Under the pieces are notes generated by a model, which worked only from the letters and a program-made list of their open reading frames with translations, searched no databases and had not been told where the DNA came from. This document shows, piece after piece, positions 33,545 through 39,947 of a stretch of 39,947 nucleotides of DNA. This DNA comes from Gordonia amicalis NBRC 100051 = JCM 11271 (GTDB lineage: Bacteria; Actinomycetota; Actinomycetes; Mycobacteriales; Mycobacteriaceae): NCBI RefSeq assembly GCF_000332995.1, contig NZ_BANS01000018.1:1-39947 (forward strand), written 5' to 3'. Numbering within the stretch: the first letter of the stretch is position 1; each line of letters begins with the position of its first letter. The translations under genes and the position numbers were made by a program.

Positions 33545-34276
33545 GAGCACCACGATCTGATCGGGTGCGGCGATCTCGACGCGCTGGCCCGCGTCGGACA
33601 GTACGGCGGCCAGACCGTTGACGTCCCGCACGTTCCGCCGCGTGCGGACCAGCTCGCGGGCCATCAGGCCCTTGTAGTGCTTGTTGAAGTGACTCACGAC
33701 CTTGCGTGAGCCGTCGGGCTGTTCGGTCATCACCGTTGCGGTGACCGCACCGCGGACGGGGCCGAGCTGCTGGTAGACGCCCGACCGCAGATCGATGACG
33801 AAGTCGTCCACGGCGTCGAGGGCCGGCGACAGTTCCGGCTTCCAGATCGACGCGAGCGTCGGCATCCCGGGGAGCTTCGAACCACCCGACAGCCGGTAGG
33901 CGGGGATCGGGTCGGCGGCGCGCACCACACCGAACAGTGCCGATCCGATGGCCAGGCGTTCGGCGGCCTTGGTCTTGCCCGCCTTCGTCAGCGAGGCGTG
34001 ATCCAGGGCGTCATAGAGCACGCCGGTGTAGCGCTCGATGGCCGGGCGGGTGGGGGAGAGCCAGAGGTCGGCGTTGCGGTCGACCTCGGCGAGCTGAGTC
34101 GTCCCCAGACCCAGGGCCCGGCGGCTCGCGTCGAGGTCGCCGGCGAGATCGACGATGGCCTCACCGATGCGTTTGCGGACGGGGTTCAGTTCCGGAAACG
34201 ACAGCGTGTCCAGGTCGAGGGGAGCCCCGTGCCCACCGTCGGATTTGGTCTCGGAGGGAGGCAGGATGACGAGCAC
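33536..34276 (-). CDS. yaaA: YaaA-family peroxide stress protein (DUF328)
   Basis: About 246 residues. N-terminal VLVILPPSETKSDGG is the YaaA signature; YTGVLYDALD, AYRLSGGSKLPG, IDLRSGVYQ and HFNKHYKGLMARELV are further conserved segments. In E. coli YaaA lowers free iron and DNA damage under peroxide stress; DNA binding has been reported. The frame is open upstream. GTG 34276 is chosen because the family begins at this residue and TATGGT (minus, 34283-34288) ends 6 nt before it. Divergent from proS. Confidence 0.88.
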   Translation of the reverse strand: MLVILPPSETKSDGGHGAPLDLDTLSFPELNPVRKRIGEAIVDLAGDLDASRRALGLGTTQLAEVDRNADLWLSPTRPAIERYTGVLYDALDHASLTKAGKTKAAERLAIGSALFGVVRAADPIPAYRLSGGSKLPGMPTLASIWKPELSPALDAVDDFVIDLRSGVYQQLGPVRGAVTATVMTEQPDGSRKVVSHFNKHYKGLMARELVRTRRNVRDVNGLAAVLSDAGQRVEIAAPDQIVVLTD

Positions 34277-34282
34277 CGGAAC

Positions 34283-34296
34283 ACCATAACTAAGCT
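34283..34296. promoter_or_regulatory. Back-to-back -10 elements of yaaA and proS
   Basis: Minus-strand TATGGT (34283-34288, yaaA) and plus-strand TAAGCT (34291-34296, proS) are separated by only 2 bp, each at leaderless distance from its start (6 and 8 nt). The two promoters must overlap, so simultaneous polymerase binding is unlikely. Confidence 0.4.
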
Positions 34297-34304
34297 GGTT
34301 TGTC

Positions 34305-36047
34305 GTGATCACACGCATGTCGACCCTGTTCCTGCGGACCCTGCGCGACGACCCGGCCGATGCCGAGGTGCCCAGCCACAAGCTGCTGGTGAGAGCGGGC
34401 TACGTCCGCCGCGTCGCGCCCGGTGTCTACTCCTGGCTGCCGCTGGGTCTGCGCGTCCTCAAGGCCATCGAGAACGTGGTGCGCGAGGAGATGAACGCGA
34501 TCGGCGGCCAGGAGATCCTGCTGCCGGCGCTGCTGCCGCGTGAACCGTACGAGGCGACCAACCGCTGGACCGAGTACGGCGACGCGCTGTTCCGCCTCAA
34601 GGACCGCAAGGGTGCCGACATGCTCCTCGGGCCCACGCACGAGGAACTCTTCGCGACGCTGGTCAAGGGCGAGTACTCGTCCTACAAGGACATGCCGGTC
34701 ATCCTGTACCAGATCCAGACCAAGTACCGCGACGAGGAACGGCCCCGCGCGGGCATCCTCCGCGGTCGCGAGTTCGTGATGAAGGACGCCTACTCCTTCG
34801 ACCTCGACGACGACGGCCTCAAGAAGGCCTACAACCTGCATCGCGAGGCGTACCAGAAGATCTTCGAACGCCTGCAGATCAAGTACGTCATCGTCTCCGC
34901 CACGTCCGGCGCGATGGGCGGCAGCGCCTCCGAGGAGTTCCTGGCCGAGTCCGAGGTCGGCGAGGACACCTTCGTGCGGTGCCTGGAGTCGGGTTACGCG
35001 GCGAACGTCGAGGCGGTCGTGACGCGTTCGCCCGAACCGAAGCCGATCGACGGCCTGCCCGAGGCCGTGGCACACGACACCCCGGACACCTCGACGATCG
35101 AGACCTTGGTGACGTGGGCGAACGAGACCCTCGACGGTGAGTTCGCCGCGGCCGACACCCTCAAGAACGTGATGGTGAAACTGCGTGCGCCGGGCAAGGA
35201 CTGGGAGATCGTCGGCGTCGGCGTCCCCGGTGACCGCGAGGTCGACATGAAGCGTCTCGAGGCATCCGTCGAGCCGGCCGAGGTCGAGTTGCTCACCGAC
35301 GCCGACTTCGCCGCCAACCCGTTCCTCGTCAAGGGGTACATCGGGCCGAAGGCCTTGGCCGCCAACGGTATCCGTTATCTCGTCGACCCGCGTGTGGTCG
35401 ACGGCACGTCGTGGATCACCGGTGCCGACGAGCCCGGACGCCACTACGTCGGCCTCGTGGCCGGCCGTGACTTCACGCCCGACGGCACCGTCGAGGCCGC
35501 GGAGGTCCGCGACGGCGATCCGTCGCCGGACGGCGCCGGAGTGCTGGTGAGCGCCAAGGGCATCGAGATCGGGCACATCTTCCAGCTCGGCCAGAAGTAC
35601 ACCGATGCCTTCGAGGTCGACGTGCTGGGCGAGAACGGCAAGCCGGTCCGGCTGACCCAGGGGTCCTACGGCGTCGGCGTGTCACGTCTGGTGGCGGTCA
35701 TCGCGGAGCAGTCGCACGACGACAATGGGCTGCGCTGGCCGAAGACCGTGGCGCCGTTCGCCGTTCACCTCGTCATCGCGAACAAGGACGAGGCCGCGAT
35801 CTCCGGTGCCGAGCAACTCGCCGCCGATCTCGATGCCGCCGGACTCGAGGTTCTCCTCGACGACCGCAAGGCGTCGCCCGGCGTGAAGTTCAAGGACGCC
35901 GAGCTCCTCGGCATGCCGACGGTGGTGGTCGTCGGACGCGGTTACGCCAAGGGCACCATCGAGATCCGCGACCGCTTCACCGGTGAGACCACGGAGGTGG
36001 CCGTAGACGGGGCGGTGGACGCGATCGTCGCGGCCGCCCGCGCCTGA
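34305..36047 (+). CDS. proS: Prolyl-tRNA synthetase
   Basis: Class II aminoacyl-tRNA synthetase, 580 residues, bacterial type with an inserted editing domain (about 220-400). Motif 1 region ([15 protein letters not shown]), motif 2 ([28 protein letters not shown]) and motif 3 ([15 protein letters not shown]) are intact, followed by the anticodon-binding domain ([32 protein letters not shown]). Start GTG 34305 gives MITRMS, as in the M. tuberculosis enzyme (Rv2845c). Confidence 0.97.
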   Translation: MITRMSTLFLRTLRDDPADAEVPSHKLLVRAGYVRRVAPGVYSWLPLGLRVLKAIENVVREEMNAIGGQEILLPALLPREPYEATNRWTEYGDALFRLKDRKGADMLLGPTHEELFATLVKGEYSSYKDMPVILYQIQTKYRDEERPRAGILRGREFVMKDAYSFDLDDDGLKKAYNLHREAYQKIFERLQIKYVIVSATSGAMGGSASEEFLAESEVGEDTFVRCLESGYAANVEAVVTRSPEPKPIDGLPEAVAHDTPDTSTIETLVTWANETLDGEFAAADTLKNVMVKLRAPGKDWEIVGVGVPGDREVDMKRLEASVEPAEVELLTDADFAANPFLVKGYIGPKALAANGIRYLVDPRVVDGTSWITGADEPGRHYVGLVAGRDFTPDGTVEAAEVRDGDPSPDGAGVLVSAKGIEIGHIFQLGQKYTDAFEVDVLGENGKPVRLTQGSYGVGVSRLVAVIAEQSHDDNGLRWPKTVAPFAVHLVIANKDEAAISGAEQLAADLDAAGLEVLLDDRKASPGVKFKDAELLGMPTVVVVGRGYAKGTIEIRDRFTGETTEVAVDGAVDAIVAAARA

Positions 36048-36067
36048 GAATCAGCCCCTGCTTGTGA

Positions 36068-36538
36068 TCAACCCGAGACAGGCGACCCCGGGAACGCGAC
36101 CGTGACCGGGGTCTTCTGCAGCAGCGCCCGCCAGGTGGCGGCGCGGACCGCGCAGTCCGACAGGCCGTCGACGCCGATCCGGCGGCCGGCCTCGTCATCG
36201 GCCTGCTCGAGCAGGGCCCGGTATGCCGTCGTGCAATCCACCTCGGCCGCGAGTGCGGCCTGCGCGGCGGATTCGGGATCGGTCACCTGTACGGGGAGTG
36301 TGTAGCCCGCCGCGGCGAGCGGCGGGGTGCCACCGGCGGCGGAGATCGTCCGGTCGATCTCGTCACGACGGGCACGGTGCTCGGCGGCGTAGTCGTCGAC
36401 CATGCGACGACGCGCGGCCGCGACGTACGCGGTGATCACCCCGTAGGCGAAGATCGCGGCGTTCTCGGCGCCGGCGGCGACGGCGAGCGGATCGCCGCTG
36501 TCGGCCACGGGCGACGGAGACGGGACGGGTGTGGTCAT
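36068..36538 (-). CDS. DUF4439 ferritin-like protein (Rv2844-like)
   Basis: 156 residues, mostly helical and alanine-rich. AAGAENAAIFAYGVITAYV, DDYAAEHRARRDEI and AALAAEVDCTTAYRALLEQA give the E/H-rich four-helix pattern of DUF4439. No signal peptide. Function unknown; iron or redox binding is possible but no complete diiron ExxH set is evident. ATG overlaps the stop of the upstream lipoprotein gene (ATGA, 36535-36538), so the pair is co-expressed, as with Rv2843-Rv2844. Confidence 0.85.
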   Translation of the reverse strand: MTTPVPSPSPVADSGDPLAVAAGAENAAIFAYGVITAYVAAARRRMVDDYAAEHRARRDEIDRTISAAGGTPPLAAAGYTLPVQVTDPESAAQAALAAEVDCTTAYRALLEQADDEAGRRIGVDGLSDCAVRAATWRALLQKTPVTVAFPGSPVSG

Positions 36539-37029
36539 GCCAGTTGCACCTCTCGCATCGAGGTCACGGCGGCCGCGACCGATCCGACCAGTCCGGCCGG
36601 GTACCCGGACAGGGATATCGCCACATCACGGGCCTCACCCGACGACCGCTCGAGTTCGGCCCGCAGGCTCACGAGGGTCGGCGGTGCGGCGGGTGCGGGT
36701 GACGTCGAGGGTTGCGGCTCGTCGACGGTCGCCGCGACCTCCTGGTCGAGACGGATGATCTCCTCCCGCAGCGCCCGCCCATGCTCGGCGCGCTGATCGG
36801 CCACGACGGTGAGCGCCGCCGTATACCCGGGTTCGGCGGTCGCGAGCGAGCGAGCGCTCTTCTCGTCGGCGAGAGCGCTCCGCACTAGGGGTACCAGTCG
36901 CTCGGCGGTGACGGTCTCCTCCGACGGCCCGGTGCTGCAGCCCGACACGCCGACAACGCCCAGGCCGGCCACCGCGACCCCGGCAACGAGTCCGCCGCGC
37001 AGCACGGTGCGCCGATCCAATGTGGTCAC
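36535..37029 (-). CDS. Putative Tat-exported lipoprotein (Rv2843-like)
   Basis: About 164 residues. Begins TTLDRRTVLRGG, a twin-arginine-like motif, followed by a hydrophobic stretch ending in the lipobox VSGC, so it is probably a Tat-exported lipoprotein. The mature part has two helical stretches (LVRSALADEKSARSLATAEP, EHGRALREEIIRLDQEV) that resemble the DUF4439 helices of its partner, and a Pro/Ser/Ala linker. Function unknown. GTG 37029 (CATCAT 7 nt upstream) or ATG 37038 may be the start. Divergent from rimP. Confidence 0.8.
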   Translation of the reverse strand: MTTLDRRTVLRGGLVAGVAVAGLGVVGVSGCSTGPSEETVTAERLVPLVRSALADEKSARSLATAEPGYTAALTVVADQRAEHGRALREEIIRLDQEVAATVDEPQPSTSPAPAAPPTLVSLRAELERSSGEARDVAISLSGYPAGLVGSVAAAVTSMREVQLA

Positions 37030-37086
37030 GCGACACATGATGCCAGCCGCGAAACCGAGGTGGTCGGGGCACGCCCGGCGATCCAC

Positions 37087-37092
37087 TAGGAT
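37087..37092 (+). promoter_or_regulatory. -10 element of the rimP-nusA operon
   Basis: TAGGAT; a start near 37099 would give a leader of about 55 nt containing the Shine-Dalgarno GAGGGGAG (37142-37149). Confidence 0.4.
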
Positions 37093-37153
37093 GTGTCAAG
37101 CAACGACGTGCGAAACCAGGCACGGCCCGACAACTGAAGACGAGGGGAGTGGC

Positions 37154-37723
37154 ATGCCGATCAGCCCGCCGCAGGTGAGTGAACTCGTCGAAAAGCTTGT
37201 CGCAGAGCAAGGTTTCGACCTCGAAGACGTCACCGTCAACCGGCGCGACGGCCAGGACGAACTGACGATCGTCGTCGACCGCGACGGCGGCAGCGACCTC
37301 GACGTCCTCGCCGACCTGTCCAACCGGATCTCCGAGGTCCTCGACGCGGATCCCGAACTCGCCGAAGGCGACCCCTACGTCCTCGAGGTGACCTCGCCGG
37401 GGGTCGACCGTCCGCTGACCCTTCCGCGCCACTGGCGCCGCAACGCCGGTCGCCGCGTCGCCGTCGACGTGGCCGCGCGGGAGGGGAGTGAGGCCCGCTC
37501 CGTGACGGGCCGCATCGGCAGGCTCACCGGGGAGACCATCGAGATCGTGATGAACCACCGCGGGCGGATCGCGGTCGAGTCCGTCCCGCTCGACGCGGTG
37601 ACGACAGCGGTCGTGCAGGTCGACTTCTCGCAGCCGAGCGTGACCGAGCTCGAACTCTGCGGCCTCGACGCCGACGAGATCGAACGCCGGCGGGCGCGAG
37701 ACCGGACGCAACTGAACAACTGA
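37154..37723 (+). CDS. rimP: Ribosome maturation factor RimP
   Basis: 189 residues; assists 30S subunit assembly. N-terminal domain: VAEQGFDLEDVTVNR, ELTIVVDRDGG, DLDVLADLSNRISEVLD, then YVLEVTSPGVDRPLT (the family signature). SH3-like C-terminal domain: VTGRIGRLTGETIEI. Start ATG 37154 with GAGGGGAG 5 nt before. First gene of rimP-nusA-ylxR-infB, the standard bacterial order. Confidence 0.95.
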   Translation: MPISPPQVSELVEKLVAEQGFDLEDVTVNRRDGQDELTIVVDRDGGSDLDVLADLSNRISEVLDADPELAEGDPYVLEVTSPGVDRPLTLPRHWRRNAGRRVAVDVAAREGSEARSVTGRIGRLTGETIEIVMNHRGRIAVESVPLDAVTTAVVQVDFSQPSVTELELCGLDADEIERRRARDRTQLNN

Positions 37724-37792
37724 ACAACCACGGACGAGAGAACAGCAGCGACAAGTGAAAAGCGGGGGACAAGTGAATAGGAGCCAGACCGC

Positions 37793-38803
37793 ATGAACAT
37801 CGACATCGGCGCACTGCGCATGATCGAGGCTGACAAGGGCATCTCGATCGAGACGGTCATCACCGCCATCGAGACCGCCCTGCTGACCGCCTACCGTCAC
37901 ACCGACGGCTTCGCGCCGCACGCGCGCGTCGACATCAACCGCAAGTCGGGTGCCGTCCGGGTGATGGCGCAGGAGGTCGACCAGAACGGCGACGTCGTCC
38001 ACGAGTGGGACGACACCCCCGAGGGCTTCGGCCGGATCGCGGCCACCACCGCGCGCCAGGTCATCCTGCAGCGGCTGCGCGACGCGGAGAACGAGAAGAA
38101 CTTCGGTGACCTCGTCGCCCACGAGGGTGAAATCGTCGGCGGCGTCGTCCAGCAGGACTCCCGCGCCAACGCCCGCGGCATGGTCGTGGTGCAGATCGGC
38201 AGCGACGCCAACAGCACCGAGGGCGTCATCCCGCCCGCCGAGCAGGTACCCGGCGAGGTCTACACCCACGGTGACCGCATCAAGTGCTACGTCGTCGGCG
38301 TGAGCCGCGGCCCCCGCGGACCCCAGATCACGCTCTCGCGAACCCATCCGAACCTGGTCCGCAAGCTGTTCTCGCTCGAGGTGCCCGAGATCGAGGACGG
38401 CTCCGTCGAGATCGTCGCGGTCGCCCGCGAGGCCGGCCACCGCTCCAAGATCGCCGTCCACACCGGTGTGGCCGGGCTCAACGCCAAGGGTGCCTGTATC
38501 GGCCCGATGGGACAGCGCGTGCGCAACGTGATGAGCGAACTCGCCGGCGAGAAGATCGACATCATCGACTACGACACCGATCCCGGGGTGTTCGTCGGGA
38601 ATGCGCTGTCGCCTGCGAAGGTTGTATCGGTCACCGTGGTCGACGCGGCCGCGAAGGCGGCCCGCGTCGTCGTCCCCGACTATCAGCTCTCCCTCGCCAT
38701 CGGCAAGGAAGGGCAGAATGCCCGGTTGGCCGCCCGGCTGACCGGTTGGCGGATCGACATCCGCTCCGACGCCGCGCCCGCGGTCGAAGGAGCCGCCGAG
38801 TGA
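37793..38803 (+). CDS. nusA: Transcription termination/antitermination protein NusA
   Basis: 336 residues, the short actinobacterial form without C-terminal acidic repeats. N-terminal RNAP-binding domain ([20 protein letters not shown]), S1 domain ([37 protein letters not shown]), KH1 ([32 protein letters not shown]) and KH2 ([20 protein letters not shown]). AGGAG precedes the ATG. The 69-bp gap from rimP holds a GACAAGTGAA repeat (37750-37759, 37768-37777). Confidence 0.97.
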   Translation: MNIDIGALRMIEADKGISIETVITAIETALLTAYRHTDGFAPHARVDINRKSGAVRVMAQEVDQNGDVVHEWDDTPEGFGRIAATTARQVILQRLRDAENEKNFGDLVAHEGEIVGGVVQQDSRANARGMVVVQIGSDANSTEGVIPPAEQVPGEVYTHGDRIKCYVVGVSRGPRGPQITLSRTHPNLVRKLFSLEVPEIEDGSVEIVAVAREAGHRSKIAVHTGVAGLNAKGACIGPMGQRVRNVMSELAGEKIDIIDYDTDPGVFVGNALSPAKVVSVTVVDAAAKAARVVVPDYQLSLAIGKEGQNARLAARLTGWRIDIRSDAAPAVEGAAE

Positions 38804-38844
38804 CGCGTGTGACAGCCGATTGTTCGCGATCGGCCCGGTCGCGC

Positions 38845-38850
38845 TAGACT
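38845..38850 (+). promoter_or_regulatory. -10 element of ylxR
   Basis: TAGACT ends 5 nt before ATG 38856; a possible internal promoter for ylxR-infB. Confidence 0.35.
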
Positions 38851-38855
38851 GATCG

Positions 38856-39161
38856 ATGGTTCAGCGTTCCGCCCCCCGCACGTCAACCAACCACAGGCCC
38901 GTCCGGATGTGTGTCGGTTGTCGGCAACGGGCAGAGATCACCGAATTGGTTCGTGTCGTCGCGCAGAAGTGTGACGACACCACCGGACTCGTGGTCGATC
39001 CCGCGAAGACCATGCCGGGACGTGGCGCTTGGTTGCATGCGAGGGCGGAGTGCATCTCTGTCGCGACGCGACGCAGGGCCTTCGCCGCGGCACTCCGGTC
39101 CCCCGGTCTGACCGCGGACCCGGAAGATCTCGCCGAACAGCTCGGCGTGATCACCCACTAA
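38856..39161 (+). CDS. ylxR: YlxR-family RNA/nucleoid-binding protein
   Basis: 101 residues, DUF448. Signatures PVRMCVGCRQRAEITELVR (16-34) and MPGRGAWLHARAECISVA are the family hallmarks; the basic character fits nucleic-acid binding. Sits between nusA and infB, as Rv2840c. The ATG at 38856 gives a ~17-residue basic N-terminal leader; M at residue 18 is an alternative start. Confidence 0.92.
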   Translation: MVQRSAPRTSTNHRPVRMCVGCRQRAEITELVRVVAQKCDDTTGLVVDPAKTMPGRGAWLHARAECISVATRRRAFAAALRSPGLTADPEDLAEQLGVITH

Positions 39162-39248
39162 AAGATGGCTCCTCGGAGCCGGAACAGGTTGCAGAAGACA
39201 TGAGCACACCGTGAAGTCCCCACGATGAGCATGTACCGGACATAAATC

Positions 39249-39278
39249 GAGGCCGTAGCGGGTTAGCCGCTTGGCCTC
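39249..39278 (+). promoter_or_regulatory. Hairpin in the infB leader
   Basis: Outer stem GAGGCC (39249-39254) / GGCCTC (39273-39278), inner stem AGCGG (39257-39261) / CCGCT (39267-39271), small GGUUAG-type loop. It ends 7 nt before the AAAGGAGAG ribosome-binding sequence, so it could affect translation initiation or mRNA processing. No U-run, so not an intrinsic terminator. Confidence 0.45.
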
Positions 39279-39293
39279 CAACAAAGGAGAGCA

Positions 39294-39947
39294 GTGGCAG
39301 GCAAAGCCCGCGTGCACGAACTGGCCAAAGAGCTCGGCGTGACGAGCAAGCAGGTGCTCGAGCGCCTCAAGGAACAGGGCGAGTTCGTCAAATCGGCGTC
39401 GTCGACGGTAGAGGCCCCAGTGGCCCGTCGACTGCGTGAATCATTCCCAGGCAAGGACGGGGCGAGCAAGGACGGCGGTTCGTCGTCGGCACCCGGTCCT
39501 CGCCAGTCGGCCAAACCCGGACCCAAGCCGTCCGGTGCGCCGAAGCCCGGAGCCGCCCCGGCAGCGCCGGCGGCGGGTCGTCCCACCCCGGGACCCCAGT
39601 CCACCGCGCCCCAGACCGGCGCACCCCAGACCGGCGCACCCCAGACCGGCGCACCCAAGCCGGGCGGCCCGAAGCCGGGTCCCGCCCCGGTCGAGACCCC
39701 CGCACCGGCTGCGGCCGAGCGTCCCAGTCCGGCCCCCGCCCCCGGCGGTCCCAGCCGGCACCGGCACCTGCGGCCCCGGCCGCGTCGGCAGCTCCCACGC
39801 CGCCGACCAAGGCCCCGGGTCCCCGTCCCGGCCCCAAGCCCGGCCCGCGTGCTCCGCGCGTCGGCAACAACCCGTATTCGTCGGCCCCGGCTCCCGCGCC
39901 GCGCCCGGCGGCTCGTCCCGGCCCCGGCCAGGGCGGTCCGCGTCCCG
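39294..39947 (+). CDS. infB: Translation initiation factor IF-2, N-terminal part, with an apparent frameshift
   Basis: GTG 39294 behind AAAGGAGAG. The N-terminal IF2_N domain ([40 protein letters not shown]) is followed by the long Pro/Ala/Gly linker of actinobacterial IF-2. The G domain lies beyond the right edge. In the starting frame the linker turns into an Arg-rich sequence after about 39752. The -1-shifted frame instead gives the linker continuation [20 protein letters not shown] and [13 protein letters not shown], the counterpart of RVGNNPFSSA in M. tuberculosis IF-2. One base is therefore missing in the CCC at 39750-39752. Since infB is essential, this is most likely a sequence error. 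Confidence 0.9.
   Translation, partial: MAGKARVHELAKELGVTSKQVLERLKEQGEFVKSASSTVEAPVARRLRESFPGKDGASKDGGSSSAPGPRQSAKPGPKPSGAPKPGAAPAAPAAGRPTPGPQSTAPQTGAPQTGAPQTGAPKPGGPKPGPAPVETPAPAAAERPSPAPAPGGPSRHRHLRPRPRRQLPRRRPRPRVPVPAPSPARVLRASATTRIRRPRLPRRARRLVPAPARAVRVP
39612..39656 (+). repeat. Three 15-bp tandem repeats in the infB linker
   Basis: CAGACCGGCGCACCC occurs three times in exact tandem (39612-39626, 39627-39641, 39642-39656), encoding the pentapeptide QTGAP three times. In-frame copy-number changes here would only lengthen or shorten the disordered linker. Confidence 0.9.

Noticed and set aside
39167..39180. GGCTCC-TC-GGAGCC hairpin after ylxR as terminator
   Set aside because: Loop of only 2 nt and no U-run; read-through into infB is expected in this conserved operon.
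39263..39870. Minus-strand frames rich in [13 protein letters not shown] and Gly/Arg repeats opposite infB
   Set aside because: Antisense shadows of the Pro/Ala/Gly linker and its tandem repeats.

Overview
The window is a stretch of high-GC actinobacterial chromosome, most likely from the Mycobacteriales (a Gordonia-like relative of Mycobacterium; the genus is an inference). The evidence is the set of lineage-specific genes: mycothione reductase, Rip1, a penicillin-binding lipoprotein, EfpA, DUF2631, DUF4439 and DosR/DosS-type proteins. The gene order also follows, in inverted orientation and with interruptions, the Mycobacterium tuberculosis block that I recall as running from rlmN (Rv2880c) to infB (Rv2839c). 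The window is densely coding, with no gene-free gap above about 230 bp. I see no rRNA, tRNA, CRISPR array, insertion sequence or phage gene.

Layout. 1-7.6 kb: partial LapA-domain membrane protein, rlmN, DUF2631, a PuuE-type deacetylase, then dxr-rip1-ispG-GNAT (two MEP isoprenoid enzymes around an intramembrane protease). 7.7-13.4 kb: penicillin-binding lipoprotein, a haem-uptake ABC operon (hmuTUV, minus strand) and methionine aminopeptidase. 13.5-15.7 kb: a receptor-type Ser/Thr kinase whose outer part is seven RCC1-like repeats; the reading frame is broken twice. 15.8-22.3 kb: cobQ, an alpha/beta hydrolase, the mycothione reductase operon and malate:quinone oxidoreductase. 22.4-26.9 kb: GNAT, Mg-chelatase-like protein, cobO, cobB (late cobalamin synthesis). 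26.8-30.7 kb: a module absent between cobB and cysG in M. tuberculosis, made of a DosS-like haem-GAF histidine kinase, a convergent DosR-like regulator, an acyl-ACP desaturase and a small unknown protein. 30.7-36 kb: cysG (precorrin-2/sirohaem), efpA, yaaA, proS. 36-39.9 kb: two small Rv2844/Rv2843-like proteins, then rimP-nusA-ylxR-infB (infB runs off the right edge).

How the genes work together. Tetrapyrrole chemistry recurs: haem import (hmuTUV), precorrin-2 synthesis (cysG), cobalt chelation and corrin amidation/adenosylation (chelatase, cobO, cobB, cobQ), and a haem-based oxygen/redox sensor. The most interesting part is the 26.8-30.7 kb module. The sensor keeps the DosS haem-ligand histidine and distal tyrosine, and the regulator keeps a nearly DosR-identical recognition helix. 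The 231-bp gap in front of the O2-dependent desaturase carries a DosR-box-like sequence and two copies of a palindrome, GTGTCGC-NN-GCGACAG, 23 bp apart. Many genes have an ANNNT -10-like hexamer 5-8 nt before the start codon, suggesting leaderless transcription, and I used this to choose several starts. One further frameshift lies in infB, an essential gene, so at least some of the frameshifts are probably sequence errors.
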